Below, piece by piece: positions 35,615 through 48,382 of a stretch of 64,000 nucleotides of DNA. The DNA is from Rhipicephalus microplus (Eukaryota > Arthropoda > Arachnida > Ixodida > Ixodidae), in the NCBI RefSeq assembly GCF_043290135.1, contig NC_134710.1:277656776-277720775 (forward strand), given 5' to 3'. Made by a program: the position numbers and the translations under genes. Each line of letters begins with the position of its first letter. Positions within the stretch are counted from its first letter, which is position 1. A model generated the notes under the pieces. That model ran no database searches. It saw only the letters and a list, made by a program, of their open reading frames with translations, and was not told the DNA's origin.

Positions 35615-38600
35615 CATGTGGAGAACGTGAAATGACGAAGCCTGCCTGACGCGGAACCTCGAAAGCCGGGCCAGCCACTTCGCGCACAAAAAACGATGGC
35701 CGCGCCGTGCGCCCACCCAGCGGTGAGAAAGAAAGCAGGTCTTTCTGTTTCCACAAAGGCTGCCGCTCAGCCGATCACTGCCAAGCAAGATATTCCAGCG
35801 ATCAAGGTGTCCCATGTGGAGAACGTGAAAAAACGAATCCTGCCGAACGCGGAACCTCAAAAGCCGGGCCAGCTACTTCGCGCACAAAACACGAAGGTTG
35901 CGCCGTGCGCCCACCCAGCTGTGAGAAAGAGAGCAGGTCTTTCTGTTTCCACAAAGGCTGTCGCTGAGCCCATCATTGCCAAGCAAGATATTCAAGCGAT
36001 GAAGGTGTCCCATGTGGACAACGTGAAAAGACGAAGCCTGCCTCACGCGGAACCTCGAAAGCCGGGCCAGCCACTTCGCGCACAAAACACGAAGGCCGCG
36101 CCGTGCGCCCACCCAGCGGTGAGAAAGAAAGCAGGTCTTTCTGTTTCCACAAAGGCAGCCACTCAGCCCATCACTGCCAAGGAAGATATTCCAGCGATCA
36201 AGGTGTCCCATGTGGAGAACGTGAAAAGACGAAGCCTGCCTCACGCGGAACCTCGAAGGCCGGGCCAGACACTTTGCGCACAAAATACGAAGGCCACGCC
36301 ATGCGCCCACCCAGCGGTGAGAAAGAAAGCAGGTCTTTCTGTTTCCACAAAGGCTGCCGCTCAGCCCATCACTGCCAAGCAAGATATTCCAGCGATCAAG
36401 GTGTCCCATGTGGAGAACGTGAAAACACGAATCCTGCCTCACGCGGAACCTCGAAAGCCGGGCCAGCCACTTCGCGCACAAAACACGAAGGCCGCGCCGT
36501 GCGCCCACCCAGCGGTGAGAAAGAAAGCAGGTTTTTCCGTTTCCACAAACGCTGCTGCTCAGCCCATCAGTTTCAAGCAAGATATTCCAGCGATCAAGGT
36601 GTCTCATGTGGAGAACGTGAAAAGACTAATTCTGCCTCACGCGGAACCTCGAAAGCCGGGCCAGCCACTTCGCGCACAAAACACGAAGGCCGCGCCGTGT
36701 GCCCACCCAGCGGTGAGAAAGAATGCAGGTCTTTCTGTTTCCACAAAGGCAGCCACTCAGCCCATCACTGCCAAGCAAGGTATTCCAGCGATGAATGTGT
36801 CCCATGTGGAGAACGTGAAAAGACGAAGCCTGCCTCACGCGGAACTTTGAAAGCCGGGCCAGCCACTTCACGCACTAAACACGAAGGCATGCCGTGCGCC
36901 CACCCAGCGGTGAGAAAGAAAGCAGGTCTTTCTGTTTCCACAAAGGCAGCCATTCAGCCCATCACTGCCAAGCAAGATATTCCAGTGATCAAGGTGTCCC
37001 ATGTGGAGAACGTGAAAAGACGAATCTTGCCTCACGCGGAACCTCGAAAGCCGGGCCAGCCACTTCGAGCACAAAACACGAAGGCCGCGCCGTGCGCCGA
37101 CCCAGCGGTGAGAAAGAAAGCAGGTCTTTCTGTTTCCACAAAGGCTGCCGCTCAGCCCATCACTGCCAAGCAAGATATTCCAGCGATCAAGGTGTCCCAT
37201 GTGGAGAACGTGAAAAGACGAAGCCTGCCTCACGCGGAACCTCGAAGGCAGGGCCAGCCACTTCGCGCACAAAATACGAAGGCCGCGCCGTGCGTCCACT
37301 CAGCGGTGAGAAAGAAAGCAGGTCTTTCTGTTTCCACAAAGGCTGCCGCTCAGCCCATCACTGCCAAGCAAGATATTCCAGCGATCAAGGTGTCCCATGT
37401 GGAGAACGTGAAAAGACGAATCCTGCCTCACGCGGAACCTCGAAAGCCGGGCCAGCCACTTCGCGCACAAAACACGAAGGCCGTGCCGTGCGCCTACCCA
37501 GCGGTGAGAAAGAAAGCAGGTTTTTCTGTTTCCACAAAGGCTGCCGCTCAGCCCATCACTTCCAAGCAAGATATTCCAGCGATCAAGTTGTCCCATGTGG
37601 AGAACGTGAAAAGACTAATCCTGCCTCACGCGGAACCTCGAAAGCCAGGCCAGCGACTTCGTGCACAAAACACGAAGGCCGCGCCGTGTGCCCACCCAGC
37701 GGTGAGAAAGAAAGCAGGTCTTTTTGTTTCCACAAAGCAGCCACTCATCCCATCACTGCCAAGCAAGATATTCCAGCGATCAAGGTGTCCCATGTGGAGA
37801 ACGTGGAAAGACGAATCCTGCCTCACGCGGAACCTCGAAAGCCGGGCCAGCCACTTCGCGCTTAAAACACGAAGGCCGCGCCGTGCGCTGACCCAGCGGT
37901 GAGAAAGAAAGCAGGTCTTTCTGTTGCCACAAAGGCTGCCGCTCAGCCCATCACTGCCAAGCAAGATATTCCAGCGATCAAGGTGTCCCATGTGGAGAAC
38001 GTGAAAAGACGAAGCCTGCCTTACGCGGAACCTCGAAAGCCGGGCCAGCCACTTCGCGCACAAAACACGAAGGCCGCGCCGTGCGCCTACTCAGCGGTGA
38101 GAAAGAAAGCAGGTCTTTCTGTTTCCACAAAGGCTGCCGCTCAGCCCATCACTGCCAAGCAAGATATTCCAGCGATCAAGGTGTCCCATGTGGAGAACGT
38201 GAAAAGACGAATCCTGCCTCACGCGGAACCTCGAAAGCCGGGCCAGCCACTTCGCGCACAAAACACGAAGGCCGTGCCGTGCGCCTACCCAGCGGTGAGA
38301 AAGAAAGCAGGTTTTTCTGTTTCCACAAAGGCTGCCGCTCAGCCCATCACTTCCAAGCAAGATATTCCAGCGATCAAGTTGTCCCATGTGGAGAACGTGA
38401 AAAGACTAATCCTGCCTCACGCGGAACCTCGAAAGCCAGGCCAGCGACTTCGTGCACAAAACACGAAGGCCGCGCCGTGTGCCCACCCAGCGGTGAGAAA
38501 GAAAGCAGGTCTTTTTGTTTCCACAAAGCAGCCACTCATCCCATCACTGCCAAGCAAGATATTCCAGCGATCAAGGTGTCCCATGTGGAGAACGTGGAAA

Positions 38601-39175
38601 GACGAATCCTGCCTCACGCGGAACCTCGAAAGCCGAGCCAGCCACTTCGCGCTTAAAACACGAAGGCCGCGCCGTGCGCTGACCCAGCGGTGAGAAAGAA
38701 AGCAGGTCTTTCTGTTGCCACAAAGGCTGCCGCTCAGCCCATCACTGCCAAGCAAGATATTCCAGCGATCAAGGTGTCCCATGTGGAGAACGTGAAAAGA
38801 CGAAGCCTGCCTTACGCGGAACCTCGAAAGCCGGGCCAGCCACTTCGCGCACAAAACACGAAGGCCGCGCCGTGCGCCCACCCAGAAGTGAGAAAGAAAG
38901 CAGGTCTTTCTGTTTCCACAAAGGCTGCCGCTCAGCCCATCACTGCCAAGCAAGATATTCCAGCGATCAAGGTGTCCCATGTGGAGAACGTGAAAAGACG
39001 AAGCCTGCCTCAAGCGGAACCTCGAAAGCCAGGCCAGCCACTTCGCGCACAAAACACGAAGGCCGCGCCATGCGTCCACTCAGCGGTGAGAAAGAAAGCA
39101 GGTCTTTCTGTTTCCACAAAGGCTGCCACTCAGCCCATCACTGCCAAGCAAGATATTCCAGCGATCAAGGTGTCC
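35615..39175 (+). repeat. 18-monomer higher-order repeat, copy 2 (3,561 bp)
   Basis: Tandem partner of 32054-35614. The joint is in the monomer starting at 35522, whose 5' part has ctgccactcagc and attccag and whose 3' part has gaaatgacgaagcctgcctg. The crossover lies between about 35599 and 35633. The only differences noticed are scattered single bases (for example actaattctg near 36628). Confidence 0.9.
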
Positions 39176-39478
39176 CATGTGGAGAACGTGAAAAGACGAA
39201 TCCTGCCTCACGCGGAACCTCGAAAGCCGGGCCAGCCACTTCGCGCACAAAACACGAAGGCCGCGCCGTGCGCCTACCCAGCGGTGAGAAAGAAAGCAGG
39301 TTTTTCTGTTTCCACAAAGGCTGCCGCTCAGCCCATCACTTCCAAGCAAGATATTCCAGCGATCAAGTTGTCCCATGTGGAGAACGTGAAAAGACTAATC
39401 CTGCCTCACGCGGAACCTCAAAAGCCAGGCCAGCGACTTCGTGCACAAAACACGAAGGCCGCGCCGTGCGCCTACCCA
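36314..39478 (+). repeat. 16-monomer higher-order repeat, copy 1 (3,165 bp)
   Basis: The sequence from the gaaaacacgaatcc monomer onward is repeated at 39479-42643 at a constant 3,165-bp offset. The block overlaps the preceding 3,561-bp copy, so this duplication happened later and with different breakpoints. Confidence 0.88.
37105..38686 (+). repeat. Pair of 791-bp four-monomer sub-repeats
   Basis: This copy of the 33544-35125 pair was brought here by the 3,561-bp duplication; the internal joint is at 37895/37896. Confidence 0.85.
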
Positions 39479-42400
39479 GCGGTGAGAAAGAAAGCAGGTC
39501 TTTCTGTTTCCACAAAGGCTGCCGCTCAGCCCATCACTGCCAAGCAAGATATTCCAGCGATCAAGGTGTCCCATGTGGAGAACGTGAAAACAAGAATCCT
39601 GCCTCACGCGGAACCTCGAAAGCCGGGCCAGCCACTTCGCGCACAAAACACGAAGGCCGCGCCGTGGGCCCACCCAGCGGTGAGAAAGAAAGCAGGTTTT
39701 TCCGTTTCCACAAACGCTGCTGCTCAGCCCATCAGTTCCAAGCAAGATATTCCAGCGATCAAGGTGTCTCATGTGGAGAACGTGAAAAGACTAATCCTGC
39801 CTCACGCGGAACCTCGAAAGCCGGGCCAGCCACTTCGCGCACAAAACACGAAGGCCGCGCCGTGTGCCCACCCAGCGGTGAGAAAGAATGCAGGTCTTTC
39901 TGTTTCCACAAAGGCAGCCACTCAGCCCATCACTGCCAAGCAAGGTATTCCAGCGATGAATGTGTCCCATGTGGAGAACGTGAAAAGACGAAGCCTGCCT
40001 CACGCGGAACTTTGAAAGCCGGGCCAGCCACTTCACGCACTAAACACGAAGGCATGCCGTGCGCCCACCCAGCGGTGAGAAAGAAAGCAGGTCTTTCTGT
40101 TTCCACAAAGGCAGCCATTCAGCCCATCACTGCCAAGCAAGATATTCCAGTGATCAAGGTGTCCCATGTGGAGAACGTGAAAAGACGAATCTTGCCTCAC
40201 GCGGAACCTCGAAAGCCGGGCCAGCCACTTCGAGCACAAAACACGAAGGCCGCGCCGTGCGCCGACCCAGCGGTGAGAAAGAAAGCAGGTCTTTCTGTTT
40301 CCACAAAGGCTGCCGCTCAGCCCATCACTGCCAAGCAAGATATTCCAGCGATCAAGGTGTCCCATGTGGAGAACGTGAAAAGACGAAGCCTGCCTCACGC
40401 GGAACCTCGAAGGCAGGGCCAGCCACTTCGCGCACAAAATACGAAGGCCGCGCCGTGCGTCCACTCAGCGGTGAGAAAGAAAGCAGGTCTTTCTGTTTCC
40501 ACAAAGGCTGCCGCTCAGCCCATCACTGCCAAGCAAGATATTCCAGCGATCAAGGTGTCCCATGTGGAGAACGTGAAAAGACGAATCCTGCCTCACGCGG
40601 AACCTCGAAAGCCGGGCCAGCCACTTCGCGCACAAAACACGAAGGCCGTGCCGTGCGCCTACCCAGCGGTGAGAAAGAAAGCAGGTTTTTCTGTTTCCAC
40701 AAAGGCTGCCGCTCAGCCCATCACTTCCAAGCAAGATATTCCAGCGATCAAGTTGTCCCATGTGGAGAACGTGAAAAGACTAATCCTGCCTCACGCGGAA
40801 CCTCGAAAGCCAGGCCAGCGACTTCGTGCACAAAACACGAAGGCCGCGCCGTGTGCCCACCCAGCGGTGAGAAAGAAAGCAGGTCTTTTTGTTTCCACAA
40901 AGCAGCCACTCATCCCATCACTGCCAAGCAAGATATTCCAGCGATCAAGGTGTCCCATGTGGAGAACGTGGAAAGACGAATCCTGCCTCACGCGGATCCT
41001 CGAAAGCCGGGCCAGCCACTTCGCGCTTAAAACACGAAGGCCGCGCCGTGCGCTGACCCAGCGGTGAGAAAGAAAGCAGGTCTTTCTGTTGCCACAAAGG
41101 CTGCCGCTCAGCCCATCACTGCCAAGCAAGATATTCCAGCGATCAAGGTGTCCCATGTGGAGAACGTGAAAAGACGAAGCCTGCCTTACGCGGAACCTCG
41201 AAAGCCGGGCCAGCCACTTCGCGCACAAAACACGAAGGCCGCGCCGTGCGCCTACTCAGCGGTGAGAAAGAAAGCAGGTCTTTCTGTTTCCACAAAGGCT
41301 GCCGCTCAGCCCATCACTGCCAAGCAAGATATTCCAGCGATCAAGGTGTCCCATGTGGAGAACGTGAAAAGACGAATCCTGCCTCACGCGGAACCTCGAA
41401 AGCCGGGCCAGCCACTTCGCGCACAAAACACGAAGGCCGTGCCGTGCGCCTACCCAGCGGTGAGAAGGAAAGCAGGTTTTTCTGTTTCCACAAAGGCTGC
41501 CGCTCAGCCCATCACTTCCAAGCAAGATATTCCAGCGATCAAGTTGTCCCATGTGGAGAACGTGAAAAGACTAATCCTGCCTCACGCGGAACCTCGAAAG
41601 CCAGGCCAGCGACTTCGTGCACAAAACACGAAGGCCGCGCCGTGTGCCCACCCAGCGGTGAGAAAGAAAGCAGGTCTTTTTGTTTCCACAAAGCAGCCAC
41701 TCATCCCATCACTGCCAAGCAAGATATTCCAGCGATCAAGGTGTCCCATGTGGAGAACGTGGAAAGACGAATCCTGCCTCACGCGGAACCTCGAAAGCCG
41801 GGCCAGCCACTTCGCGCTTAAAACACGAAGGCCGCGCCGTGCGCTGACCCAGCGGTGAGAAAGAAAGCAGGTCTTTCTGTTGCCACAAAGGCTGCCGCTC
41901 AGCCCATCACTGCCAAGCAAGATATTCCAGCGATCAAGGTGTCCCATGTGGAGAACGTGAAAAGACGAAGCCTGCCTTACGCGGAACCTCGAAAGCCGGG
42001 CCAGCCACTTCGCGCACAAAACACGAAGGCCGCGCCGTGCGCCCACCCAGAAGTGAGAAAGAAAGCAGGTCTTTCTGTTTCCACAAAGGCTGCCGCTCAG
42101 CCCATCACTGCCAAGCAAGATATTCCAGCGATCAAAGTGTCCCATGCGGAGAACGTGAAAAGACGAAGCCTGCCTCACACGGAACCTCGAAGGCCAGGCC
42201 AGCCACTTCGCGCACAAAATACGAAGGCCGCGCCATGCGTCCACTCAGCGGTGAGAAAGAAAGCAGGTCTTTCTGTTTCCACAAAGGCTGCCACTCAGCC
42301 CATCACTGCCAAGCAAGATATTCCAGCGATCAAGGTGTCCCATGTGGAGAACGTGAAAAGACGAATCTTGCCTCACGCGGAACCTCGAAAGCCGGGCCAG

Positions 42401-42643
42401 CCACTTCGCGCACAAAACACGAAGGCCGCGCCGTGCGCCTACCCAGCGGTGAGAAAGAAAGCAGGTTTTTCTGTTTCCACAAAGGCTGCCGCTCAGCCCA
42501 TCACTTCCAAGCAAGATATTCCAGCGATCAAGTTGTCCCATGTGGAGAACGTGAAAAGACTAATCCTGCCTCACGCGGAACCTCAAAAGCCAGGCCAGCG
42601 ACTTCGTGCACAAAACACGAAGACCGCGCCGTGCGCCTACCCA
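39479..42643 (+). repeat. 16-monomer higher-order repeat, copy 2 (3,165 bp)
   Basis: Tandem partner of 36314-39478. Differences noticed include gaaaacaagaatcc (39588) for gaaaacacgaatcc, gccgtgggcccac near 39662, gcggatcctcg near 40993, and agaaggaaagc near 41464, where the first copy has agaaagaaagc. Confidence 0.88.
40270..41851 (+). repeat. Pair of 791-bp four-monomer sub-repeats
   Basis: Third copy of the 791-bp pair, carried by the 3,165-bp duplication; the internal joint is at 41060/41061. Confidence 0.82.
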
Positions 42644-44115
42644 GCGGTGAGAAAGAAAGCAGGTTTTTCTGTTTCCACAAAGGCTGCCGCTCAGCCCATC
42701 ACTTCCAAGCAAGATATTCCAGCGATCAAGTTGTCCCATGTGGAGAACGTGAAAAGACTAATCCTGCCTCACGCGGAACCTCGAAAGCCAGGCCAGCGAC
42801 TTCGTGCACAAAACACGAAGGCCGTGCCGTGTGCCCACCCAGCGGTGAGAAAGAAAGCAGGTCTTTTTGTTTCCACAAAGCAGCCACTCATCCCATCACT
42901 GCCAAGCAAGATATTCCAGCGATCAAGGTGTCCCATGTGGAGAACGTGGAAAGACGAATCCTGCCTCACGCGGATCCTCGAAAGCCGGGCCAGCCACTTC
43001 GCGCTTAAAACACGAAGGCCGCGCCGTGCGCTGACCCAGCGGTGAGAAAGAAAGCAGGTCTTTCTGTTGCCACAAAGGCTGCCGCTCAGCCCATCACTGC
43101 CAAGCAAGATATTCCAGCGATCAAGGTGTCCCATGTGGAGAACGTGAAAAGACGAAGCCTGCCTTACGCGGAACCTCGAAAGCCGGGCCAGCCACTTCGC
43201 GCACAAAACACGAAGGCCGCGCCGTGCGCCTACTCAGCGGTGAGAAAGAAAGCAGGTCTTTCTGTTTCCACAAAGGCTGCCGCTCAGCCCATCACTGCCA
43301 AGCAAGATATTCCAGCGATCAAGGTGTCCCATGTGGAGAACGTGAAAAGACGAATCCTGCCTCACGCGGAACCTCGAAAGCCGGGCCAGCCACTTCGCGC
43401 ACAAAACACGAAGGCCGTGCCGTGCGCCTACCCAGCGGTGAGAAGGAAAGCAGGTTTTTCTGTTTCCACAAAGGCTGCCGCTCAGCCCATCACTTCCAAG
43501 CAAGATATTCCAGCGATCAAGTTGTCCCATGTGGAGAACGTGAAAAGACTAATCCTGCCTCACGCGGAACCTCGAAAGCCAGGCCAGCGACTTCGTGCAC
43601 AAAACACGAAGGCCGCGCCGTGTGCCCACCCAGCGGTGAGAAAGAAAGCAGGTCTTTTTGTTTCCACAAAGCAGCCACTCATCCCATCACTGCCAAGCAA
43701 GATATTCCAGCGATCAAGGTGTCCCATGTGGAGAACGTGGAAAGACGAATCCTGCCTCACGCGGAACCTCGAAAGCCGGGCCAGCCACTTCGCGCTTAAA
43801 ACACGAAGGCCGCGCCGTGCGCTGACCCAGCGGTGAGAAAGAAAGCAGGTCTTTCTGTTGCCACAAAGGCTGCCGCTCAGCCCATCACTGCCAAGCAAGA
43901 TATTCCAGCGATCAAGGTGTCCCATGTGGAGAACGTGAAAAGACGAAGCCTGCCTTACGCGGAACCTCGAAAGCCGGGCAAGCCACTTCGCGCACAAAAC
44001 ACGAAGGCCGCGCCGTGCGCCCACCCAGAAGTGAGAAAGAAAGCAGGTCTTTCTGTTTCCACAAAGGCTGCCGCTCAGCCCATCACTGCCAAGCAAGATA
44101 TTCCAGCGATCAAGG
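42644..44115 (+). repeat. Partial copy of 40666-42135 (offset 1,978 bp)
   Basis: The 1,978-bp segment 40666-42643 (10 monomers minus 2 bp) is followed by a partial second copy. Shared variants include gcggatcctcg (40993 and 42971) and agaaggaaagc (41464 and 43442). Similarity stops around 44120, where the other lineage has aaagtgtcccatgcgg. Confidence 0.85.
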
Positions 44116-44735
44116 TGTCCCATGTGGAGAACGTGAAAAGACGAAGCCTGCCTCACGCGGAACCTCGAAAGCCAGGCCAGCCACTTCGCGCACAAAACAC
44201 GAAGGCCGCGCCGTGCCCCCACCCAGCGGTGAGAAAGAAAGCAGGTCTTTCTGTTTCCACAAAGGCTGCCGCTCAGCCCATCACTGCCGAGCAAGATATT
44301 CCAGCGATCAAGGTGTCCCATGTGGAGATGGAAAAGACGAAGCCTGCCTCACACAGAACCTCGAAAGCCGGGCCAGCCACTTCGCGCACAAAACACGAAG
44401 GCCGCGCCGTGCGCCCCCCAGCGGTTAGAAAGAAAGCAGGTCCTCAGCCCATCACTGCCAAGCAAGATATTCCAGCGATCAAGGTGTCCCATGTGGAGAA
44501 CGTGAAAAGACGAAGCCTCCCTTACACGAAACCTCGAAAGCCGGGCCAGCCACTTCGCGCACAAAACACGAAGGCGGCGCCGTGCGCCCTTCCAGCGGTG
44601 AGAAAGAAAGCAGGTCTTTCTGTTTCCACAAAGGCCGCCGTTCAGCCCATCACTGCCAAGCAAGATATTCCAGCGATCAAAGTGTCCCATGCGGAGAACG
44701 TGAAAAGACGAAGCCTGCCTCACACGGAACCTCGA
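43233..44735 (+). repeat. Higher-order block R3, copy 1
   Basis: It is repeated at 45778-47280 at a constant 2,545-bp offset. It includes a C6 run at 44414-44419, the gtggagatggaaaag monomer (two bases lost) and a 174-bp monomer. Confidence 0.88.
44421..44594 (+). repeat. Short monomer (174 bp) with 24-bp internal deletion
   Basis: It has the gcggttag start and deletion joint at 44442/44443, and is preceded by a compact C6 run in place of cccaccc. Confidence 0.95.
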
Positions 44736-45777
44736 AGGCCAGGCCAGCCACTTCGCGCACAAAATACGAAGGCCGCGCCATGCGTCCACTCAGCGGTGAG
44801 AAAGAAAGCAGGTCTTTCTGTTTCCACAAAGGCTGCCACTCAGCCCATCACTGCCAAGCAAGATATTCCAGCGATCAAGGTGTCCCATGTGGAGAACGTG
44901 AAAAGACGAATCCTGCCTCACGCGGAACCTCGAAAGCCGGGCCAGCCACTTCGCGCACAAAACACGAAGGCCGCGCCGTGCGCCTACCCAGCGGTGAGAA
45001 AGAAAGCAGGTTTTTCTGTTTCCACGAAGGCTGCCGCTCAGCCCATCACTTCCAAGCAAGATATTCCAGCGATCAAGTTGTCCCATGTGGAGAACGTGAA
45101 AAGACTAATCCTGCCTCACGCGGAACCTCAAAAGCCAGGCCAGCGACTTCGTGCACAAAACACGAAGGCCGCGCCGTGCGCCTACCCAGCGGTGAGAAAG
45201 AAAGCAGGTTTTTCTGTTTCCACAAAGGCTGCCGCTCAGCCCATCACTTCCAAGCAAGATATTCCAGCGATCAAGTTGTCCCATGTGGAGAACGTGAAAA
45301 GACTAATCCTGCCTCACGCGGAACCTCGAAAGCCAGGCCAGCGACTTCGTGCACAAAACACGAAGGCCGTGCCGTGTGCCCACCCAGCGGTGAGAAAGAA
45401 AGCAGGTCTTTTTGTTTCCACAAAGCAGCCACTCATCCCATCACTGCCAAGCAAGATATTCCAGCGATCAAGGTGTCCCATGTGGAGAACGTGGAAAGAC
45501 GAATCCTGCCTCACGCGGAACCTCGAAGGCCAGGCCAGCCACTTCGCGCACAAAATACGAAGGCCGCGCCGTGCGTCCACTCAGCGGTGAGAAAGAAAGC
45601 AGGTCTTTCTGTTTCCACAAAGGCTGCCACTCAGCCCATCACTGCCAAGCAAGATATTCCAGCGATCAAGGTGTCCCATGTGGAGAACGTGAAAAGACGA
45701 ATCCTGCCTCACGCGAAACCTCGAAAGCCGGGCCAGCCACTTCGCGCACAAAACACGAAGGCCGCGCCGTGCGCCTA

Positions 45778-47280
45778 CTCAGCGGTGAGAAAGAAAGCAG
45801 GTCTTTCTGTTTCCACAAAGGCTGCCGCTCAGCCCATCACTGCCAAGCAAGATATTCCAGCAATCAAGGTGTCCCATGTGGAGAACGTGAAAAGACGAAT
45901 CCTGCCTCACGCGGAACCTCGAAAGCCGGGCCAGCCACTTCGCGCACAAAACACGAAGGCCGTGCCGTGCGCCTACCCAGCGGTGAGAAAGAAAGCAGGT
46001 TTTTGTGTTTCCACAAAGGCTGCCGCTCAGCCCATCACTTCCAAGCAAGATATTCCAGCGATCAAGTTGTCCCATGTGGAGAACGTGAAAAGACTAATCC
46101 TGCCTCACGCGTAACCTCGAAAGCCAGGCCAGCGACTTCGTGCACAAAACACGAAGGCCGCGCCGTGTGCCCACCCAGCGGTGAGAAAGAAAGCAGGTCT
46201 TTTTGTTTCCACAAAGCAGCCACTCATCCCATCACTGCCAAGCAAGATATTCCAGCGATCAAGGTGTCCCATGTGGAGAACGTGGAAAGACGAATCCTGC
46301 CTCACGCGGAACCTCGAAAGCCGGGCCAGCCACTTCGCGCTTAAAACACGAAGGCCGCGCCGTGCGCTGACCCAGCGGTGAGAAAGAAAGCAGGTCTTTC
46401 TGTTGCCACAAAGGCTGCCGCTCAGCCCATCACTGCCAAGCAAGATATTCCAGCGATCAAGGTGTCCCATGTGGAGAACGTGAAAAGACGAAGCCTGCCT
46501 TACGCGGAACCTCGAAAGCCGGGCAAGCCACTTCGCGCACAAAACACGAAGGCCGCGCCGTGCGCCCACCCAGAAGTGAGAAAGAAAGCAGGTCTTTCTG
46601 TTTCCACAAAGGCTGCCGCTCAGCCCATCACTGCCAAGCAAGATATTCCAGCGATCAAGGTGTCCCATGTGGAGAACGTGAAAAGACGAAGCCTGCCTCA
46701 CGCGGAACCTCGAAAGCCAGGCCAGCCACTTCGCGCACAAAACACGAAGGCCGCGCCGTGCCCCCACCCAGCGGTGAGAAAGAAAGCAGGTCTTTCTGTT
46801 TCCACAAAGGCTGCCGCTCAGCCCATCACTGCCGAGCAAGATATTCCAGCGATCAAGGTGTCCCATGTGGAGATGGAAAAGACGAAGCCTGCCTCACACA
46901 GAACCTCGAAAGCCGGGCCAGCCACTTCGCGCACAAAACACGAAGGCCGCGCCGTGCGCCCCCCAGCGGTTAGAAAGAAAGCAGGTCCTCAGCCCATCAC
47001 TGCCAAGCAAGATATTCCAGCGATCAAGGTGTCCCATGTGGAGAACGTGAAAAGACGAAGCCTCCCTTACACGAAACCTCGAAAGCTGGGCCAGCCACTT
47101 CGCGCACAAAACACGAAGGCGGCGCCGTGCGCCCTTCCAGCGGTGAGAAAGAAAGCAGGTCTTTCTGTTTCCACAAAGGCCGCCGTTCAGCCCATCACTG
47201 CCAAGCAAGATATTCCAGCGATCAAAGTGTCCCATGCGGAGAACGTGAAAAGACGAAGCCTGCCTCACACGGAACCTCTA
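45778..47280 (+). repeat. Higher-order block R3, copy 2
   Basis: Partner of 43233-44735. Private changes include tttttgtgtttcc near 46007 and cacgcgtaacctcg near 46109, the latter creating a stop in the main open frame. At about 47280 it passes into the gtgataaagaaagc monomer, which also occurs at 52841 and 57190. Confidence 0.88.
46966..47139 (+). repeat. Short monomer (174 bp) with 24-bp internal deletion
   Basis: It has the gcggttag start and joint at 46987/46988; it is the duplicate of the 44421 monomer at 2,545 bp. Confidence 0.95.
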
Positions 47281-48382
47281 AAGCCGGGCCAGCCACTTCG
47301 CGCACAAAACACGAAGGCCGCGCCGTGCGCCCACCCAGCGGTGATAAAGAAAGCAGGTCTTTCTTTTTCCACAAAGGCTGCCGCTCAGCCCGTCACTGCC
47401 AAGCAAGATATTCTAGCGATCAAGGTGTCCCATGTGGAGAACGTGAAAAAACGAATCCTGCCGCACGCGGAACCTCAAAAGCCGGGCCAGCTACTTCGCG
47501 CACAAAACACGAAGGTTGCGCCGTGCGCCCACCTAGCTGTGAGAAAGAGAGCAGGTCTTTCTGTTTCCACAAAGGCTGTCGCTGAGCCCATCATTGCCAA
47601 GCATGATATTCCAGCGATGAAGGTGTCCCATGTGGACAACGTGAAAAGACGAAGCCTGCCTCACGCGGAACCTCGAAAGCCGGGCCAGCCACTTCGCGCA
47701 CAAAACACGAAGGCCGCGCCGTGCGCCCACCCAGCGGTGAAAAAGAAAGCAGGTCTTTCTGTTTCCACAAAGGCAGCCACTCAGCCCATCACTGCCAAGG
47801 AAGATATTCCAGCGATCAAGGTGTCCCATGTGGAGAACGTGAAAAGACGAAGCCTGCCTCTCGCGGAACCTCGAAGGCCGGGCCAGCCACTTCGCGCACA
47901 AAATACGAAGGCCGCGCCGTGCGCCCACCCAGCGGTGAGAAAGAAAGCAGGTCTTTCTGTTTCCACAAAGGCTGCCGCTCAGCCCATCACTGCCAAGCAA
48001 GATATTCCAGCGATCAAGGTGTCCCATGTGGAGAACGTGAAAAGACGAATCCTGCCTCACGCGGAACCTCGAAAGCCGGGCCAGCCACTTCGCGCACAAA
48101 ACACGAAGGCCGCGCCGTGCGCCCACCCAGCGGTGAGAAAGAAAGCAGGTTTTTCTGTTTCCACAAAGGCTGCCGCTCAGCCCGTCATTTCCAAGCAAGA
48201 TATTCCAGCGATTAAGGTGTCTCATGTGGAGAACGTGAAAAGACTAATCCTGCCTCACGCGGAACCTCGAAAGCCGGGCCAGCCACTTCGCGCACAAAAC
48301 ACGAAGGCCGCGCCGTGTGCCCACCCAGCGGTGAGAAAGAAAGCAGGTCTTTCTGTTTCCACAAAGGCAGGCACTCAGCCCA

